Assembly (NCBI GenBank): GCA_937924775.1
Contig: CALDUT010000016.1
Span: 1-64,000 of the forward strand
Direction: 5' to 3'
DNA from: an uncultured Gemmata sp.
GTDB taxonomy: Bacteria; Planctomycetota; Planctomycetia; Gemmatales; Gemmataceae
Length of the DNA stretch: 64,000 nucleotides
Under the pieces are notes generated by a model. It saw nothing but the letters and a program-made list of their open reading frames with translations, made no database searches and was not told the DNA's origin. Position numbers and translations under genes: made by a program. This document shows positions 1-10,799 of the stretch, piece by piece; within the stretch, counting starts at the first letter, position 1, and every line of letters begins with the position of its first letter.

Positions 1-21
1 GTTCGAATCCCGCCCTCTCCG
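1..21 (+). tRNA. tRNA 3' end (probably tRNA-Ser), partial
   Basis: The window opens inside a tRNA. A 7-nt T loop (TTCGAAT) is followed by the 3' side of the T stem (CCCGC), seven acceptor-strand bases (CCTCTCC) and a G at the discriminator position. A CCTCTCC acceptor strand with discriminator G is typical of tRNA-Ser. The anticodon lies outside the window, so the identity is inferred. No encoded CCA is seen. Confidence 0.75.
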
Positions 22-58
22 CTGCAATCGCAGCTCGCATCCTGGCGGGTTCAACGCA

Positions 59-2350
59 TCAGTGGTCCTTGCGGAATTGGAGAGCGTACAGGTCACCATC
101 CTGAAGGACGAAACGCAACCGCACCATTTTCCCGGCCCAGCGGGAGAGGTCCGGATCGTTCTTCCAACGCACCGGCTGCTGAATCGCGTCGCCCACCAGC
201 GGCAGGCAATCCTCGAGTCGGAAGCCGGGAATCGCTCGACCAGCGTCGTCCTGGATTTCCACACGCAGGCTTCCCCCCGCGCTCGTCGCATAGTTGAGCA
301 CCAAGTGGTGACCGGCAAACCGCAAGAGGCGCGTCAGCATCTCTCCCGGATCGGCCCCCGCGTGCACCGAAGCAAACCCATCGGTTCGCAGCACGAAGCG
401 ACGAAACGGCGTGGCATAGATCGACATCTCGTTCGGCCCTGTGGGCACGACATTCAGTGCGGCATAATTCGCGCGATTGCCCCACCGCGCCGGATCGAGG
501 CCGGGCCGAATGAAAGCTTCACGGAATGTGCGATCAAACGGAACATCACCCCGAGCTGTCATGAACAAAATATCGGTGCTCGCGCCACGGGTCGGATGAA
601 ACCGCGTCGGCAACGCCACGTAAATGTGCGGGGCGTTGAAGTAGGGGTGTGTCTGAGTGGTGTAGAGGTGTTCGCCGGGAAAATTCGGCTTCAGCGGCAC
701 CGCTTCGGACCAGGTGATGAAATCGGTGGAGGTTGTCCGGCAGACCGACCGCAGCTGTTTATCAAGAAAGTGCCGGAAGTAGCACACATAACAACCTTCT
801 GCCTCCGACCAGAACGAGACGTTCTGCGAGTCGAAGGCAAACTCCTTGGTATAAGTGATGACCGGCTTATCGCGAAGTTTCTTCCAATGGATGCCATCGG
901 CGGAAACGAAGGCGTAAAGTCCCGTCTTCGCCGTGCCAGCCAGGGCCTTGAAACGTTCCTCCTTCGGAACGCCCGGTCGCTGATCAAGAAACGGCGAGAA
1001 ATTGTGGCAGAAGGGGGGTTCATGGAGGATGACGTTGTTCTCGTTAGTGCCGTCAATCTCGTACAGACCGAGCTTGGGCTTGGTCCAATGGATGCCATCC
1101 TTGCTCTCGCAGTAGCGGGTCACTTCGCGGCTGTCGCCATCGAACCTGGCCCCGCGGCTGTCGCGAGTGTAGAGGCGGTAGAGATCGCCATCTTTGATGA
1201 TGGTGCCATATTCGAGAGGATCCGCCGGTTGGGTCATGGGTGGAGCCGGGCGAGGTTCATGCAACTTCAAGGTGAGGTTGTCGAGCCGTTCGATGAGGTA
1301 GCGATCGACAAACAGTTCGCGGCGTGAACCGAGGTCGCGCACCGGGCGATCCAGGGGCACTTTGGCCAGGTAGATCGAGGTTTTCCCTTCGTGTGAGGAA
1401 TAGTAGCTGATCCAGAGTTGGTCCTGATGCACCGCCAAACCAGCGTAGCTGGTATCGCCACCGGAGGGCAGGGGCAAGAACTCCGTCAGTGTGCCGGCTT
1501 TCGGGTCGATCCAGCACAGCGCGGTGCGGACCTTCTTGTCATAGAGGCGCACGGCCGCCACGAAGCGACCATCAGGCAGCCGGATCATGTGTGGGCCCCC
1601 AATCGGTACGCCGAGATCCTTCCATTCCCACTTCGTGTAAGGCGGCTGCGCGATTCCAAGAAGCGCGGAGTTGTTGCCCGCACCAGCGCCATCGCGGCGA
1701 AGCAAACAGTACGCGGTATCACCGTCGAAGAGGATGGAAGTCTCGTTGGGGTAGCCGCCTTCCAGCAAACGCTCGACGAGTGTCTCAAACCTCTTGCCGT
1801 CTTTGCTGACGTAGAGCCGCAGGAGGCGTTCTTTGCCACAACCGTAGCCGATACTGTAGGCCGTGCCCTTGTGCCAGGTGATGCGCCACAACCAGAAGTC
1901 GGGATCGCCGATGGGGTGCTTGTCGCTCCAGGTTCGACCGTCGCGGGAGAACCACACCAGCGACTGATGACTGTGCCGGGAACGGTCGTGCAGGGCTTCC
2001 GCCCCGGCAAGCATCAATTGTCCATCGGGTGTGAGGGTGATTTTGGCATCACGCAGGTCGGAATTCTTCGAGGTGATGAGGGCCGCGGATTCCCACGTCA
2101 GGCCATCTGTCGAAGTGATGACACGCAACGCCCCATCGGGGGAGACGTGATCTTTGCCTTCACGGAAGACACAAAACCAGCGGCCTTGAAAGCGGACCAG
2201 GTCGGTGAAGGCATTGTGCGGGGCCTGATCCCAAATCCGGGTCGCGTGGACCGGCGGATTCGTTTTGGCCGCTGGCGTATCTTGGGCCGTGGCCTGTGGT
2301 GCCACCACCAACAGAGCCGCCATCATCACGAGGATGTGTGAGTGAGACAT
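59..2350 (-). CDS. Secreted sialidase-like / glycosidase-fold beta-propeller protein
   Basis: This 763-aa protein has an N-terminal Sec signal peptide ending near ATAQD. Residues 30-330 look like a sialidase/BNR-type propeller, with Asp-box-like repeats such as STDGLTW and SRDGRTWSD. From about 345 on, the sequence (DGDLYRLYTRDSRG, SKDGIHWTKPKLGL) resembles the five-bladed GH32/GH43-like domain of many uncharacterised planctomycete exported proteins. A role in extracellular glycan or sulfated-polysaccharide breakdown is inferred. I cannot assign catalytic residues. It lies 41 bp downstream of the DUF1501 gene on the same strand and may be the last gene of that operon. The ATG is followed directly by the signal peptide, which supports this start. 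Confidence 0.8.
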   Translation of the reverse strand: MSHSHILVMMAALLVVAPQATAQDTPAAKTNPPVHATRIWDQAPHNAFTDLVRFQGRWFCVFREGKDHVSPDGALRVITSTDGLTWESAALITSKNSDLRDAKITLTPDGQLMLAGAEALHDRSRHSHQSLVWFSRDGRTWSDKHPIGDPDFWLWRITWHKGTAYSIGYGCGKERLLRLYVSKDGKRFETLVERLLEGGYPNETSILFDGDTAYCLLRRDGAGAGNNSALLGIAQPPYTKWEWKDLGVPIGGPHMIRLPDGRFVAAVRLYDKKVRTALCWIDPKAGTLTEFLPLPSGGDTSYAGLAVHQDQLWISYYSSHEGKTSIYLAKVPLDRPVRDLGSRRELFVDRYLIERLDNLTLKLHEPRPAPPMTQPADPLEYGTIIKDGDLYRLYTRDSRGARFDGDSREVTRYCESKDGIHWTKPKLGLYEIDGTNENNVILHEPPFCHNFSPFLDQRPGVPKEERFKALAGTAKTGLYAFVSADGIHWKKLRDKPVITYTKEFAFDSQNVSFWSEAEGCYVCYFRHFLDKQLRSVCRTTSTDFITWSEAVPLKPNFPGEHLYTTQTHPYFNAPHIYVALPTRFHPTRGASTDILFMTARGDVPFDRTFREAFIRPGLDPARWGNRANYAALNVVPTGPNEMSIYATPFRRFVLRTDGFASVHAGADPGEMLTRLLRFAGHHLVLNYATSAGGSLRVEIQDDAGRAIPGFRLEDCLPLVGDAIQQPVRWKNDPDLSRWAGKMVRLRFVLQDGDLYALQFRKDH

Positions 2351-2391
2351 GGTGTCGTTCCTCCGTCGAATCCGGGCTGTGTCAATACGGG

Positions 2392-3819
2392 TCAGGCGAT
2401 GATTTCGCGGATCGGTTGACCATGGTCGATATCGAGGCGTTTGCGCCCGGGGATTTCAAGTTTCCGCGAATCGAGCCCTAACTGATGCAAGATCGTGGCG
2501 TGAATATCGGTGACGTAGTGGCGGTGTTCTACGGCATGGAAGCCGATTTCGTCGGTGGCACCGTGGACAACGCCACCGCGGATGCCGCCGCCAGCCATCC
2601 ACACGCTGAAGCCATAAATGTGATGATCGCGACCGTCGCTACCCTGAGAACCGGGGGTTCGGCCAAATTCGGTAGCGAACAGCACCAGGGTTTCTTTGAG
2701 CAGGCCGCGGCGATGCAGGTCTTCGAGGAGCGCCCCGATCGGTTGATCAACGGCGAGGGCGTTGTTCTGGTGATTGGCTTTCAGTCCGCCGTGGGCATCC
2801 CAGGCACCGGCCCCGCCGGCTCCATGTTGCACCTGGATGAAGCGCACCCCGCGTTCCACGAGGCGACGGGCCGCGAGCATCTGCATACCGAACTTACGGC
2901 AATGCGGTAAGTCCAAACCGTAGAGCTTCTGGGTTTCCTCGGTTTCCTTGCTGAAATCGACTGCCTCGGGGATCGAGCGCTGCATGCGGAAGGCCAGTTC
3001 GTAAGACGCGATCCGGGCCGACAAAACCGCATCCTCGGGCGACTCCGCCGCCCGTTGGGCACTGAGCTTGTGGAGTAAATCGATGCCGATCGAGCGGGCG
3101 TCTGGCGAAACGGGCCGTTCGGGGTGGCTGAAATCGAGGGGGTTCTTCGGATCGACCCGCAACGGGACCGCATCGTGTGCCGGCCCCAGGTAATGGCCAT
3201 CGCGTTTGTTCCAATACTCGCGATTCCCAAACGAGATGTACTGGGGCAGATTGTCGTTCAACGAGGCCAGACCATAGTGAACCCACGCCCCAAGGTTGGG
3301 GAACTGGCCATCGTTCTGATGACGGCCCGAGTGAAACTGCACCTGCGCTCCATGATTGCTGTCGGTGGTCCACATCGAGCGAATGACGGCGATGCGGTCG
3401 ATCTGCTTGGCGATGTGCGGGAACCAGTCACTGACTTCGATGCCGCTTTGGCCGTGTTTTTTGAAACCCACCTGCATCGGGAACAGCGTGGTGCGGATGT
3501 TCCCGTTGGCATCTGGTACGACGAGGCGTTCGATGGCCAGCTTCTTCGGATCGAGGGTATCCGCGAAGGGTGTTTCCTGGATCGTCTTGCCTGCGTATTT
3601 GTTCAGAATCGGCTTGGGGTCGAAGCTTTCGAGGTGGCTGAGTCCGCCGTTCATGAAAAGCCAGATGACGCTTTTGGCTTTCGGGGGAAAATGGGGTTTG
3701 CCATCCGGCGGGGACCATTGGCCATCCCGGCTGTAACCGTCGCGGTGGAGCATGGCCGCGGCCGCGATGGCCGCGAAACCGGACACAAACTGGCGTCGGG
3801 TCGAATATTCGGGAATCAT
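2392..3819 (-). CDS. DUF1501 domain-containing protein
   Basis: This 475-aa protein begins with a twin-arginine-like leader ([10 protein letters not shown] plus an Ala-rich stretch). The rest matches the planctomycete DUF1501 family, which has a sulfatase/alkaline-phosphatase-like fold: [18 protein letters not shown] near residue 53 and [21 protein letters not shown] near 380. It starts 13 bp after the end of the DUF1549/DUF1553 gene, the usual pairing in Planctomycetes, so the two are probably translationally coupled. The function is unknown; export and action with the partner cytochrome on polymeric substrates is the common inference. The Shine-Dalgarno is weak (AAAGAG), consistent with coupling. 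Confidence 0.9.
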   Translation of the reverse strand: MIPEYSTRRQFVSGFAAIAAAAMLHRDGYSRDGQWSPPDGKPHFPPKAKSVIWLFMNGGLSHLESFDPKPILNKYAGKTIQETPFADTLDPKKLAIERLVVPDANGNIRTTLFPMQVGFKKHGQSGIEVSDWFPHIAKQIDRIAVIRSMWTTDSNHGAQVQFHSGRHQNDGQFPNLGAWVHYGLASLNDNLPQYISFGNREYWNKRDGHYLGPAHDAVPLRVDPKNPLDFSHPERPVSPDARSIGIDLLHKLSAQRAAESPEDAVLSARIASYELAFRMQRSIPEAVDFSKETEETQKLYGLDLPHCRKFGMQMLAARRLVERGVRFIQVQHGAGGAGAWDAHGGLKANHQNNALAVDQPIGALLEDLHRRGLLKETLVLFATEFGRTPGSQGSDGRDHHIYGFSVWMAGGGIRGGVVHGATDEIGFHAVEHRHYVTDIHATILHQLGLDSRKLEIPGRKRLDIDHGQPIREIIA

Positions 3820-3832
3820 TGCGAGAATCTCT

Positions 3833-6800
3833 TTAAGGGATCATGATGAAATCGTTGTGATTGAGGAGGACCCACATCAGCTGGGCGCGAGCGAACATCG
3901 TGGCAGCCGGGTCCTGACCGGCTTCGGGCAATTTCCGCCACTGGGCTAGCGCTTGCAGGCACGCATCGCATTCCCGCGCGCTGGGGGTGTGGGCCAGGAG
4001 TACCAGGAACGCGGCTCGCACAAACGCCTCATCGCTGTCCGCCGCCTTCTGGCTGCGGAGCCACTGGCTGAGGCGTTCGGCGATCGGGCGGGACACATCG
4101 AGAACCAGCCGACTGTTGGTCATCGCCAAGGCCTGTTGCGGTACGATGCTCTGTTCGCGGCGATAACAGTCGGTCACCCGGGCCTCATCGAAGGTCGTGA
4201 GGAAGAGATTGCGCTCGTTGTTCGAGTGGAAAAAATAGAGGCTCCGCCGTTTCGAAGTCGCTTGTTCCGCGGGCGGCACGGGCGGCCCGCCCATCCGGGT
4301 ATCGAGCTGATCGGCCAACGCCAGCAGGCTATCGCGGACCACTTGGGATTCCATCCGCACGGGTGTGCGTCGCCACAGGTAGACGTTGTCGGGATCGCGG
4401 GCGCGGTTGTCCGCCGATGCGGCCGAGCTGGCGAGGCGATACGTCGCGGATTGTACGATCACGCGGTGCAGATGCTTCATGCTCCAGCCTTTCTCGACGA
4501 ATTCGCTGGCGAGCCAATCGAGCAACTCGGGATGGGTGGGCGGCTGTCCTTTGCGGCCGAAGTCGAACACCGTGGGCACCAGGGGCGTGCCGAAATGCCG
4601 ATTCCAGATGTGGTTGACCGCGACCCGGGCCGTCAGGGTGTTGCGAGGATCGGTGATCCACTTGGCCAACGCGGTACGTCGTCCCGTGCTTTGGGGCAAG
4701 AACTTCGGGGCCGGGTCATCCGCGGTCGAGTTCCGGAATCGGGTCGGTGTCCACCGGGCCCCGACGAATTCTTCGAGTTTTTCCGTCGGCACGATCTCGG
4801 CAGCCAGGGCCGCCTGGGCTTGCTGGAGAGCCGCTTGAGCCGACTGGACAGCCTTGGTCGCAGCCGCTTGCTGGTCGGGTGTGGTCGCACGCGGGTGTTC
4901 CCGCTGGGCGAGAGCTAAGGCATGTCGCGCTTGGGCCACTTTCAGTTCGCGCGCCGCACGAATCGCTGCGGCGTGCTTACTCCGCTGTTCGCTCTCAGCC
5001 GCTTGGGACCAGATCGCTTGCCAGGCTGCGGCTCGCTGTTCGACCGCCGCCAGCTCCGCCCGGGCGAGCCCGACCAGGGCTTCCGCAATGGCTTGCTCGG
5101 CTTGCAAATCGGCCCAAGTGGGGGGCAGTTCACTGGTCAGCAATGGGCTTTCGGGGCCTAGCAGTTCCACGTCGGCCGGGAGCGGCTCCACTCGGAATTC
5201 GTGGAACACCGCCAAGGCGTCGAACGTGATCAGTTGCAGATGCCCGTCGCGACGGGCCAAGGGGGTTTGGCAAGCCAGTACCGGCACGCCGTTGAGGTAG
5301 GCGTTGATCGTTCGATCGCGCACCTGCACCCGTAGCGTATATTCACGCTGAAGTTGGATGGGCAGCGGCCGCTGCGCTGGTGCGGGGGGATAGTGCCACT
5401 GGCCACCGTCGTTATAAGCCGCTTGAATCTTTGGGCCGCCGGCATAAGCACTGACATACACCAGTTGTTCGTGATAGGTCTTGGCCGTGTCCTTTGTTGG
5501 GTCATCTGCCGCATCGAAACTCAGGCTAATACTCCGCCACTGACTGCCCCCCCGGAGTGTGAATCGGAACGTCGCGTCGAAATCGCGCGGGGTCTTCTCA
5601 AGCCATCGCAGCACGGCGCGGTGCGCGCCATCTTGCTGTTGCTCCAGGCCATCGGGATGTAGCTTCCACTGCCCGCCGAATTGTTTCCACCGTTTCGGAT
5701 CGAGCTTGTCAAATTTTTCGACCCCGCGAAGTTCGTTCTTCGCGTCCGGGGCAGGCGGTTTTTGAGCCGGGCGGCTCTCCGATGGGGTCGCTGTCCGGCG
5801 GGCGATGTCTGCCTGGATTTTCGCCAAATGACCTTCGGCCGATGCGAGTTTCTGCCGGGCTTGGTTGATGTGGTTCTGGACCACCCAGGCGCGGCGTTGG
5901 GGCTGCCACGCCTCGGCGGGTAACGCCACGGCTTTGATTTCGGGCAATTCGGGGGTCAGGATTTTGGGAGTCGCCGGGGCAATACTCCGGGAGGTGTCCG
6001 GGTTCTTCTCATCGCCGCGCACAAAGCGGTAGGTGGGGTCGTCGGGCCAGGCATCGAACACCCGCGGCAGGCCATTGCGTTCCAGATTCGGCTCGCCGGG
6101 AAGCACATCGAGGCGAACATGGTACGGTTCAAAAAACGCCCGCAGTTGATAGTAACTGATTTGCGGGAAGGGATCGTACTTGTGGTCGTGGCAGCGGACG
6201 CAGTTCATCGTCAGACCCAGGAACGCCTTGCTGACGTGTTCCACAGTTTCATCCATCCACTGATGACGATTGAACAGGAAGTAATTGCGGGCGAGGAAGC
6301 CGGTGGCCCGCAGTTTATTCAGATCATTCGGAAAGAGTTCATCCGCTGCGATCATCTGCCGGATCATCTCATCGTAGGGGACATCGTTATTCAGCGATTC
6401 GATGATCCAATCGCGCCAATGCCAGATGTGCTTCTGGCTGTTCCGCAGTTCGTTGCCCAGCCCCCACCAATCGCTGTAACGCCAAATATCCATCCAATGG
6501 CGGGCCCAACGTTCGCCGTAGCGAGGATCGTCGAGCAGCCGGTTGACAGTGCGTTCGTACCAGTCGGGGCGTGGATCGGCTTCCACCGCGGCGATCTCGT
6601 CGGGCGTTGGCGGTATCCCGATCAGGTCGAGCGACAGCCGGCGCAACAAGGCGATGCGCGGCGCTTCCGGTTGTGGCGTCAAGTTGCGCTTCTCATGCTG
6701 CTGGGCCACGAACGCATCGATCGGATTGCGTACCCACGCTGCGTTCTTAACGTTGGGAAGTGCGGGCCGCGTGATTGGTCGGTAGGCCCAATGCTCCCGG

Positions 6801-7201
6801 GGATCGGCTTCGGGTTTCTCATCCGCAGGATGGGGGGCACCGGCGCGAATCCACTTCCGCAGAAGGTCGATCTCAGCCGCAGTCAGGGGTGATCCTTCGT
6901 GTTCGGGGGGCATGCGCTCGGCGGCGTCGTGGGCCGAAACGCGCAGAATGAGTGGGCTTTTGTCCGGTTCTCCCGGCACGAGGGCCGGTCCGGACGAGCC
7001 GCCCGTCAGCGCTGCGGCCACCGTATCGAGGCGTAGCTTGCCATTCTGTTTGAGTGCTCCATGACAAGCGTAGCAGCGGGCTTCAAGAAGTGGTTTGACC
7101 TGTTTGCGGTAGTCCTCATTCTCGGCTCGCCCCACCGCGGGAAGCCAAGCCAAACCGGCGATGACGGCCAGCCCGTGGATACTCGCGATGAACGTTTTCA
7201 C
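3833..7201 (-). CDS. Planctomycete cytochrome C / DUF1549 / DUF1553 protein with inserted beta-sandwich domain
   Basis: This 1122-aa exported protein starts at GTG with a GGAG site upstream and has a signal peptide. A PSCyt1-type heme motif (CYACHG) lies near residue 43 with its RLDT extension. DUF1549 follows ([19 protein letters not shown] to about 400) and DUF1553 is C-terminal ([20 protein letters not shown]). Between them sit an Ala/Gln-rich, probably coiled-coil stretch and a beta-sandwich like the 3-keto-disaccharide hydrolase domain ([18 protein letters not shown]). The family is very abundant in planctomycetes but biochemically undefined; one covalent heme and a periplasmic oxidoreductase role are inferred. 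It is the first gene of a likely operon with DUF1501 and the sialidase-like gene. Confidence 0.9.
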   Translation of the reverse strand: MKTFIASIHGLAVIAGLAWLPAVGRAENEDYRKQVKPLLEARCYACHGALKQNGKLRLDTVAAALTGGSSGPALVPGEPDKSPLILRVSAHDAAERMPPEHEGSPLTAAEIDLLRKWIRAGAPHPADEKPEADPREHWAYRPITRPALPNVKNAAWVRNPIDAFVAQQHEKRNLTPQPEAPRIALLRRLSLDLIGIPPTPDEIAAVEADPRPDWYERTVNRLLDDPRYGERWARHWMDIWRYSDWWGLGNELRNSQKHIWHWRDWIIESLNNDVPYDEMIRQMIAADELFPNDLNKLRATGFLARNYFLFNRHQWMDETVEHVSKAFLGLTMNCVRCHDHKYDPFPQISYYQLRAFFEPYHVRLDVLPGEPNLERNGLPRVFDAWPDDPTYRFVRGDEKNPDTSRSIAPATPKILTPELPEIKAVALPAEAWQPQRRAWVVQNHINQARQKLASAEGHLAKIQADIARRTATPSESRPAQKPPAPDAKNELRGVEKFDKLDPKRWKQFGGQWKLHPDGLEQQQDGAHRAVLRWLEKTPRDFDATFRFTLRGGSQWRSISLSFDAADDPTKDTAKTYHEQLVYVSAYAGGPKIQAAYNDGGQWHYPPAPAQRPLPIQLQREYTLRVQVRDRTINAYLNGVPVLACQTPLARRDGHLQLITFDALAVFHEFRVEPLPADVELLGPESPLLTSELPPTWADLQAEQAIAEALVGLARAELAAVEQRAAAWQAIWSQAAESEQRSKHAAAIRAARELKVAQARHALALAQREHPRATTPDQQAAATKAVQSAQAALQQAQAALAAEIVPTEKLEEFVGARWTPTRFRNSTADDPAPKFLPQSTGRRTALAKWITDPRNTLTARVAVNHIWNRHFGTPLVPTVFDFGRKGQPPTHPELLDWLASEFVEKGWSMKHLHRVIVQSATYRLASSAASADNRARDPDNVYLWRRTPVRMESQVVRDSLLALADQLDTRMGGPPVPPAEQATSKRRSLYFFHSNNERNLFLTTFDEARVTDCYRREQSIVPQQALAMTNSRLVLDVSRPIAERLSQWLRSQKAADSDEAFVRAAFLVLLAHTPSARECDACLQALAQWRKLPEAGQDPAATMFARAQLMWVLLNHNDFIMIP

Positions 7202-7821
7202 GACTCCGACTCCTAGATCTCATCGTTCTTCAAACATCCACAACATCTGTTGCGTGTGGCGTTGCATCCGACGGGGGGGATTACTGATACGCGGGTTATT
7301 CTGGCCCCCACCCGGGGAGAATGAGTTTCCCGTACGGGTTTGGGGGGGCACCTCGGGCTGAGAGTTCTTCCCCTCACTGCACCGATTCCACGGTACCGCT
7401 TTCCTGACGCGGTTGGGCTGGCTGTGCCCGGCAGGTTTTCTCTTTCATAACTGATTCTTCTATAACCGATCGCGCAAGCTCATTCAACGAAGATACAGGC
7501 ATCGTTGGGAGCCAGCGTGCGGGAGGAACTTCTGACACCAAATGGCTTACCGCAACGGCGGTTCTACCCAAGCCGCTGGGACCTAACGGGGATGCTCCGC
7601 CAGCTCAATTCTGGCCGTTGGGGTCAGCAACAGCTTGCGCGTATCGATTGGCCGTTAGTGATGGCCAGGCAGCGTGGGTGGCAGTGTGAGGTTGTTGGTG
7701 GGAGGACGTTTTGAAAGCTTAGCAGATTGTTCGCCACCAAGCTTTGTGATTTTCCGGATATTAAGGCCTATAGGTTATTACGGTTAGGTCGATTGGCCAG
7801 AGAGGGCGCACAGTCTGCGGG
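7202..7821. other. Intergenic region, no gene recognised
   Basis: About 620 bp between two minus-strand genes. Both strands were read: the only ORFs are short, start at weak codons and have no recognisable motif. It presumably holds the promoter of the DUF1549/DUF1553 operon at its low-coordinate end and the 3' untranslated end of whatever lies upstream. I see no tRNA, riboswitch or repeat here. Confidence 0.5.
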
Positions 7822-10101
7822 TCATTTCTTTTCCTTCTGTGAGCGTGCGATTTTCTCGATGGCCTGGCGAGCTGCGAGACCGACCAGGGGATCGTCGCGG
7901 AGTTCCTGCAAGCGGGGCAGAGCGGATCGGGCCGCTGTACCGATCTGTCCGAGAGCTTCGGCCGCGGCGATGCGTTGCTCCGCGTCGGGATCGTCGAGCA
8001 GGCGGCGCAGTTGCGGCACTGCTTCCTGCGCGGCGGGGCCGAGTTGCCCGAGAGCTTTGGCCGCGGCGGTGCGGGTGGCGGTGGCAGGATCGCGGAGCAA
8101 TTTGAGAAGCACCGGCCGATCGGCGGGTGTGGGGCCGATAAGAAGCAGGATTTCGGCAGCCGCGGTGCGGGTGGCGGCGTGACGGTCGGTCAGGCCAGCG
8201 CGGACGTCGGGGGCGGCGTGGCGGATGTCGCCACCGATGGCGGCGCGGGCGGCTTTGGCCCACAGGCTCATCCCCGGTTGTTGGCTGGCCGTGAGGGCTT
8301 CGACATCGGCTTGAGCGGCTTTGGCGCGGGGGCCGGCGATGGTCAAGGCTCGAATGGCCGCCAAACGGGGGCCGGTCTGCCGGTCGGATTGGGCGAGTTT
8401 CACCAAGGTCGCCACCGCATCGGCGGGAAGAGGGTTCAGATGGCCCAGCGCGTCGGCGGCGGCCGCCCGGAGGGTGGGGTCGGTCGCGGCGGCGGCTTTC
8501 ACCAAGGCACTGGCGACCGCCGCGGAGGCGGGATCGGCGCGGGCCACGGCCTGCGCGATCTTGGCCCGATGGTTGAGGCTGACGTCCCGGTCGGCCAGAA
8601 GCGGCAAGAGGGCCGTGACCGCGGGCTTGGCGTCAGTGCCCATCGCCAGGAGAGCTTCGATGAACACCGTGCGGATGTCGGATTCTTCCTCGTGGGCGAG
8701 AGCCTGGCCGAGAGCTTCTGCGGCCGCAGCTCCCGCCGGGCCTAACTGAACCAACACATAGCCGGCGAAGCGACGGATTTCCGGTTCCGTGTCGGTCAAT
8801 CGCTGGCTCAGATCGGCGACGGCTTTCGTCGCGAGGGCCGGGGGAATCTGACTGACCAGCCACACCGCAGCGGCCCGGGTGTTGGGGTTGGCATCGTTCA
8901 TTTTGGCCAGCGCCAGAGGGATCAGTTCCTCTTTGGCAGCTCCCATGCGGGGCAGGCCTTCAATGGCGACGGCGGCTACACCGGCGTTGGGGGCGTCGAG
9001 GGCGCGTTTCATCAGGGCCAGAACGTCGTCGGGAAATTCGCCGAGCGCATCGAGTGTGATGGCCGCATCCACTGCGACTTCGACGATAGTATCGCCAAGG
9101 GCCTTTTTGAGGGCCTCTTTGGCGGTGTGGGCCGGCTGGCCGATTTCGCCGAGTGTACGGGCCGCGAGCATCCGCACCAAGGGGTTGGTGTGTTCCAGCA
9201 GTTTCGCCGTGGGGGCGACCGCCGCTTCGCCAATGGCCGCCAACGCCTTCCAGAAGGTCCGCTCAGGACCAGTGAGGCTGGCGGTCCGCGGATCGAACTT
9301 CTCCGGGTAAGCCTGGGTGATGGCGTCGATGAGCTGTGGCGTGGCCGGGGCGGCCAGTGTGCCGGCCCGCGCCAAGCCTTCCGCGGCGGCTACTTGAATG
9401 TTCGTGTTGTTGCTGGCCAGGGCTTTCGCCAAGGGGTCGACCGCTTCGGCGGGCATCGCTGTCACTTCGGGAATCAACTGTGCGGCCAAACGCACAATGT
9501 CTTCATCCTCGTGAAGCAACAGTTGGGCCAGCGCCACGGGGTCGGCCACACCCAGCACCCTCAGCGCATCGAAAGCCACACCCCGAACGTTGGCATCCGG
9601 GTCGCTGCACAATTTCTGAACATCCGCGGCCAACGGTTGTCCCAGAGGCCCAAGTAGGCTGATGGTGTAGATGGTGTGTTCCCGAATGACCGGAGAGCTA
9701 TCCTTCAGTTCGTCGCGGAGAATGGCCAGCCCCCGCTCTTTCATCACCTTCTCACCCTGGGTGCATTGCAGAATGGCGCGCGCGGCGGCTTCCCGCGTGC
9801 TATTAATTTGATTGGGAAGCGTACGGCCGGCTCCGGCGGTCTGCTTATCCTTGAGAAGCTCGACTAACGCCGGCAGCACCGCGGGGTCGGTTTCGGCCAA
9901 CCACGCCAGCTCGTCGATCGCGGCTTGCCGCGTGGCGTGTTTGGGGCTTTTGAGCGCGTTGAGGTATTGGGTACGTTCCGCGGCCGCCTCGGCGAGTGGG
10001 GCGGGCGCGGGTTCGGGTGGAGATTCGCTTCGAGGTTTCGTGCCGCAGCCGGCCAGCACGCCACAACCGATGAGCAGCACCCCGACGAAGAATGGTTTCA
10101 T
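7822..10101 (-). CDS. HEAT-repeat lipoprotein
   Basis: This 759-aa protein has a lipoprotein signal: a short hydrophobic leader ends in the lipobox LAGC, so Cys19 is the probable lipidated residue. Almost the whole mature protein is a series of roughly 35-40-residue helical repeats with recurring patterns such as AAAEALGQIG, RRLLDDPDAEQR and AAAKALGQLGPAAQEAVPQL, typical of HEAT/PBS-lyase-like repeats. Such solenoids bind proteins; no catalytic motif is visible. It probably sits on the inner face of the outer membrane or the outer face of the cytoplasmic membrane as a scaffold. It is transcribed away from the divergent DUF454 gene. Substrate and partner are unknown. Confidence 0.85.
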   Translation of the reverse strand: MKPFFVGVLLIGCGVLAGCGTKPRSESPPEPAPAPLAEAAAERTQYLNALKSPKHATRQAAIDELAWLAETDPAVLPALVELLKDKQTAGAGRTLPNQINSTREAAARAILQCTQGEKVMKERGLAILRDELKDSSPVIREHTIYTISLLGPLGQPLAADVQKLCSDPDANVRGVAFDALRVLGVADPVALAQLLLHEDEDIVRLAAQLIPEVTAMPAEAVDPLAKALASNNTNIQVAAAEGLARAGTLAAPATPQLIDAITQAYPEKFDPRTASLTGPERTFWKALAAIGEAAVAPTAKLLEHTNPLVRMLAARTLGEIGQPAHTAKEALKKALGDTIVEVAVDAAITLDALGEFPDDVLALMKRALDAPNAGVAAVAIEGLPRMGAAKEELIPLALAKMNDANPNTRAAAVWLVSQIPPALATKAVADLSQRLTDTEPEIRRFAGYVLVQLGPAGAAAAEALGQALAHEEESDIRTVFIEALLAMGTDAKPAVTALLPLLADRDVSLNHRAKIAQAVARADPASAAVASALVKAAAATDPTLRAAAADALGHLNPLPADAVATLVKLAQSDRQTGPRLAAIRALTIAGPRAKAAQADVEALTASQQPGMSLWAKAARAAIGGDIRHAAPDVRAGLTDRHAATRTAAAEILLLIGPTPADRPVLLKLLRDPATATRTAAAKALGQLGPAAQEAVPQLRRLLDDPDAEQRIAAAEALGQIGTAARSALPRLQELRDDPLVGLAARQAIEKIARSQKEKK

Positions 10102-10176
10102 AACGCCGCCAGTATTGAGGATAATAGAGTTACCTAGGTATCATCGTACTTCAAATTCCTTTGACGAGTAAACGGT

Positions 10177-10713
10177 GTGAACGGTTCCGAGATTCACCAT
10201 TCGTTGGTTCCGCCGTCTGCAGCCCCGCGGTTGGCCACCGGGGTGAAGCGACTGCTATTGGTCGTCGCGGGATTGGCCAGTGTGGGTATGGCGTACCTGG
10301 GGGCGATTCTACCGGGGTTGCCCACCACCCCATGGGTGTTGTTGGCCAGTTATTGCTTTGCCCGGTCGTTGCCCCGGTTGCAACGGTGGCTGAAGCGCTC
10401 CCCGGTGTTTGGCCGCTTACTGCACGATTGGGAAGAACATCGCGGTATCCGCAAGTCGGTGAAGATGGTCGCGGTGGTCATGGTGGTGACTGTGGTCACG
10501 TTGAGTCTCACCCTCAGCTCGTTACCCGTGTGGGTGAAGTGTGTCATCGGCGGGCTGGCGATCGTCGGTATCAGCGTGATTGTGGGGGTTGTGCCGACGA
10601 TTCGCGAAACCGCCGAAAAACCCATCGTTGCGGCGGCGAATTCGGAACAACCCGCGCAAGGGAGTATGACCTCCGGTTGTTGTGGGCAATCCCTCTCGCA
10701 CGACGCCTTTTAG
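10177..10713 (+). CDS. DUF454 (YbaN-family) inner-membrane protein
   Basis: This 178-aa protein starts at GTG. After about 25 hydrophilic residues it has the DUF454 core: a first membrane helix (LLLVVAGLASVGMAYLGAILPGLPTTPW), an amphipathic cytoplasmic segment (FARSLPRLQRWLKRSPVFG) with the family HxWExxRGI-type element (LHDWEEHRGI), then two more hydrophobic segments. GAILPGLPTTPW and the region after it are characteristic of the YbaN family. The function is unknown. The C-terminal 30 residues are poorly conserved. The gene is monocistronic and faces ruvB convergently. Confidence 0.85.
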   Translation: MNGSEIHHSLVPPSAAPRLATGVKRLLLVVAGLASVGMAYLGAILPGLPTTPWVLLASYCFARSLPRLQRWLKRSPVFGRLLHDWEEHRGIRKSVKMVAVVMVVTVVTLSLTLSSLPVWVKCVIGGLAIVGISVIVGVVPTIRETAEKPIVAAANSEQPAQGSMTSGCCGQSLSHDAF

Positions 10714-10799
10714 CCGCGACCGACGGCCTGTCGTTCGACCAATTGTTGCACAGCCAAGCGGCCCACCTATCCCCATGTGGACCGAAATTCCTATGAAAC

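Noticed and set aside
7374-7571. 65-aa minus-strand ORF in the 7.2-7.8 kb gap
   Set aside because: TTG start, no ribosome-binding site and no recognisable motif; the region reads as noncoding in all frames.
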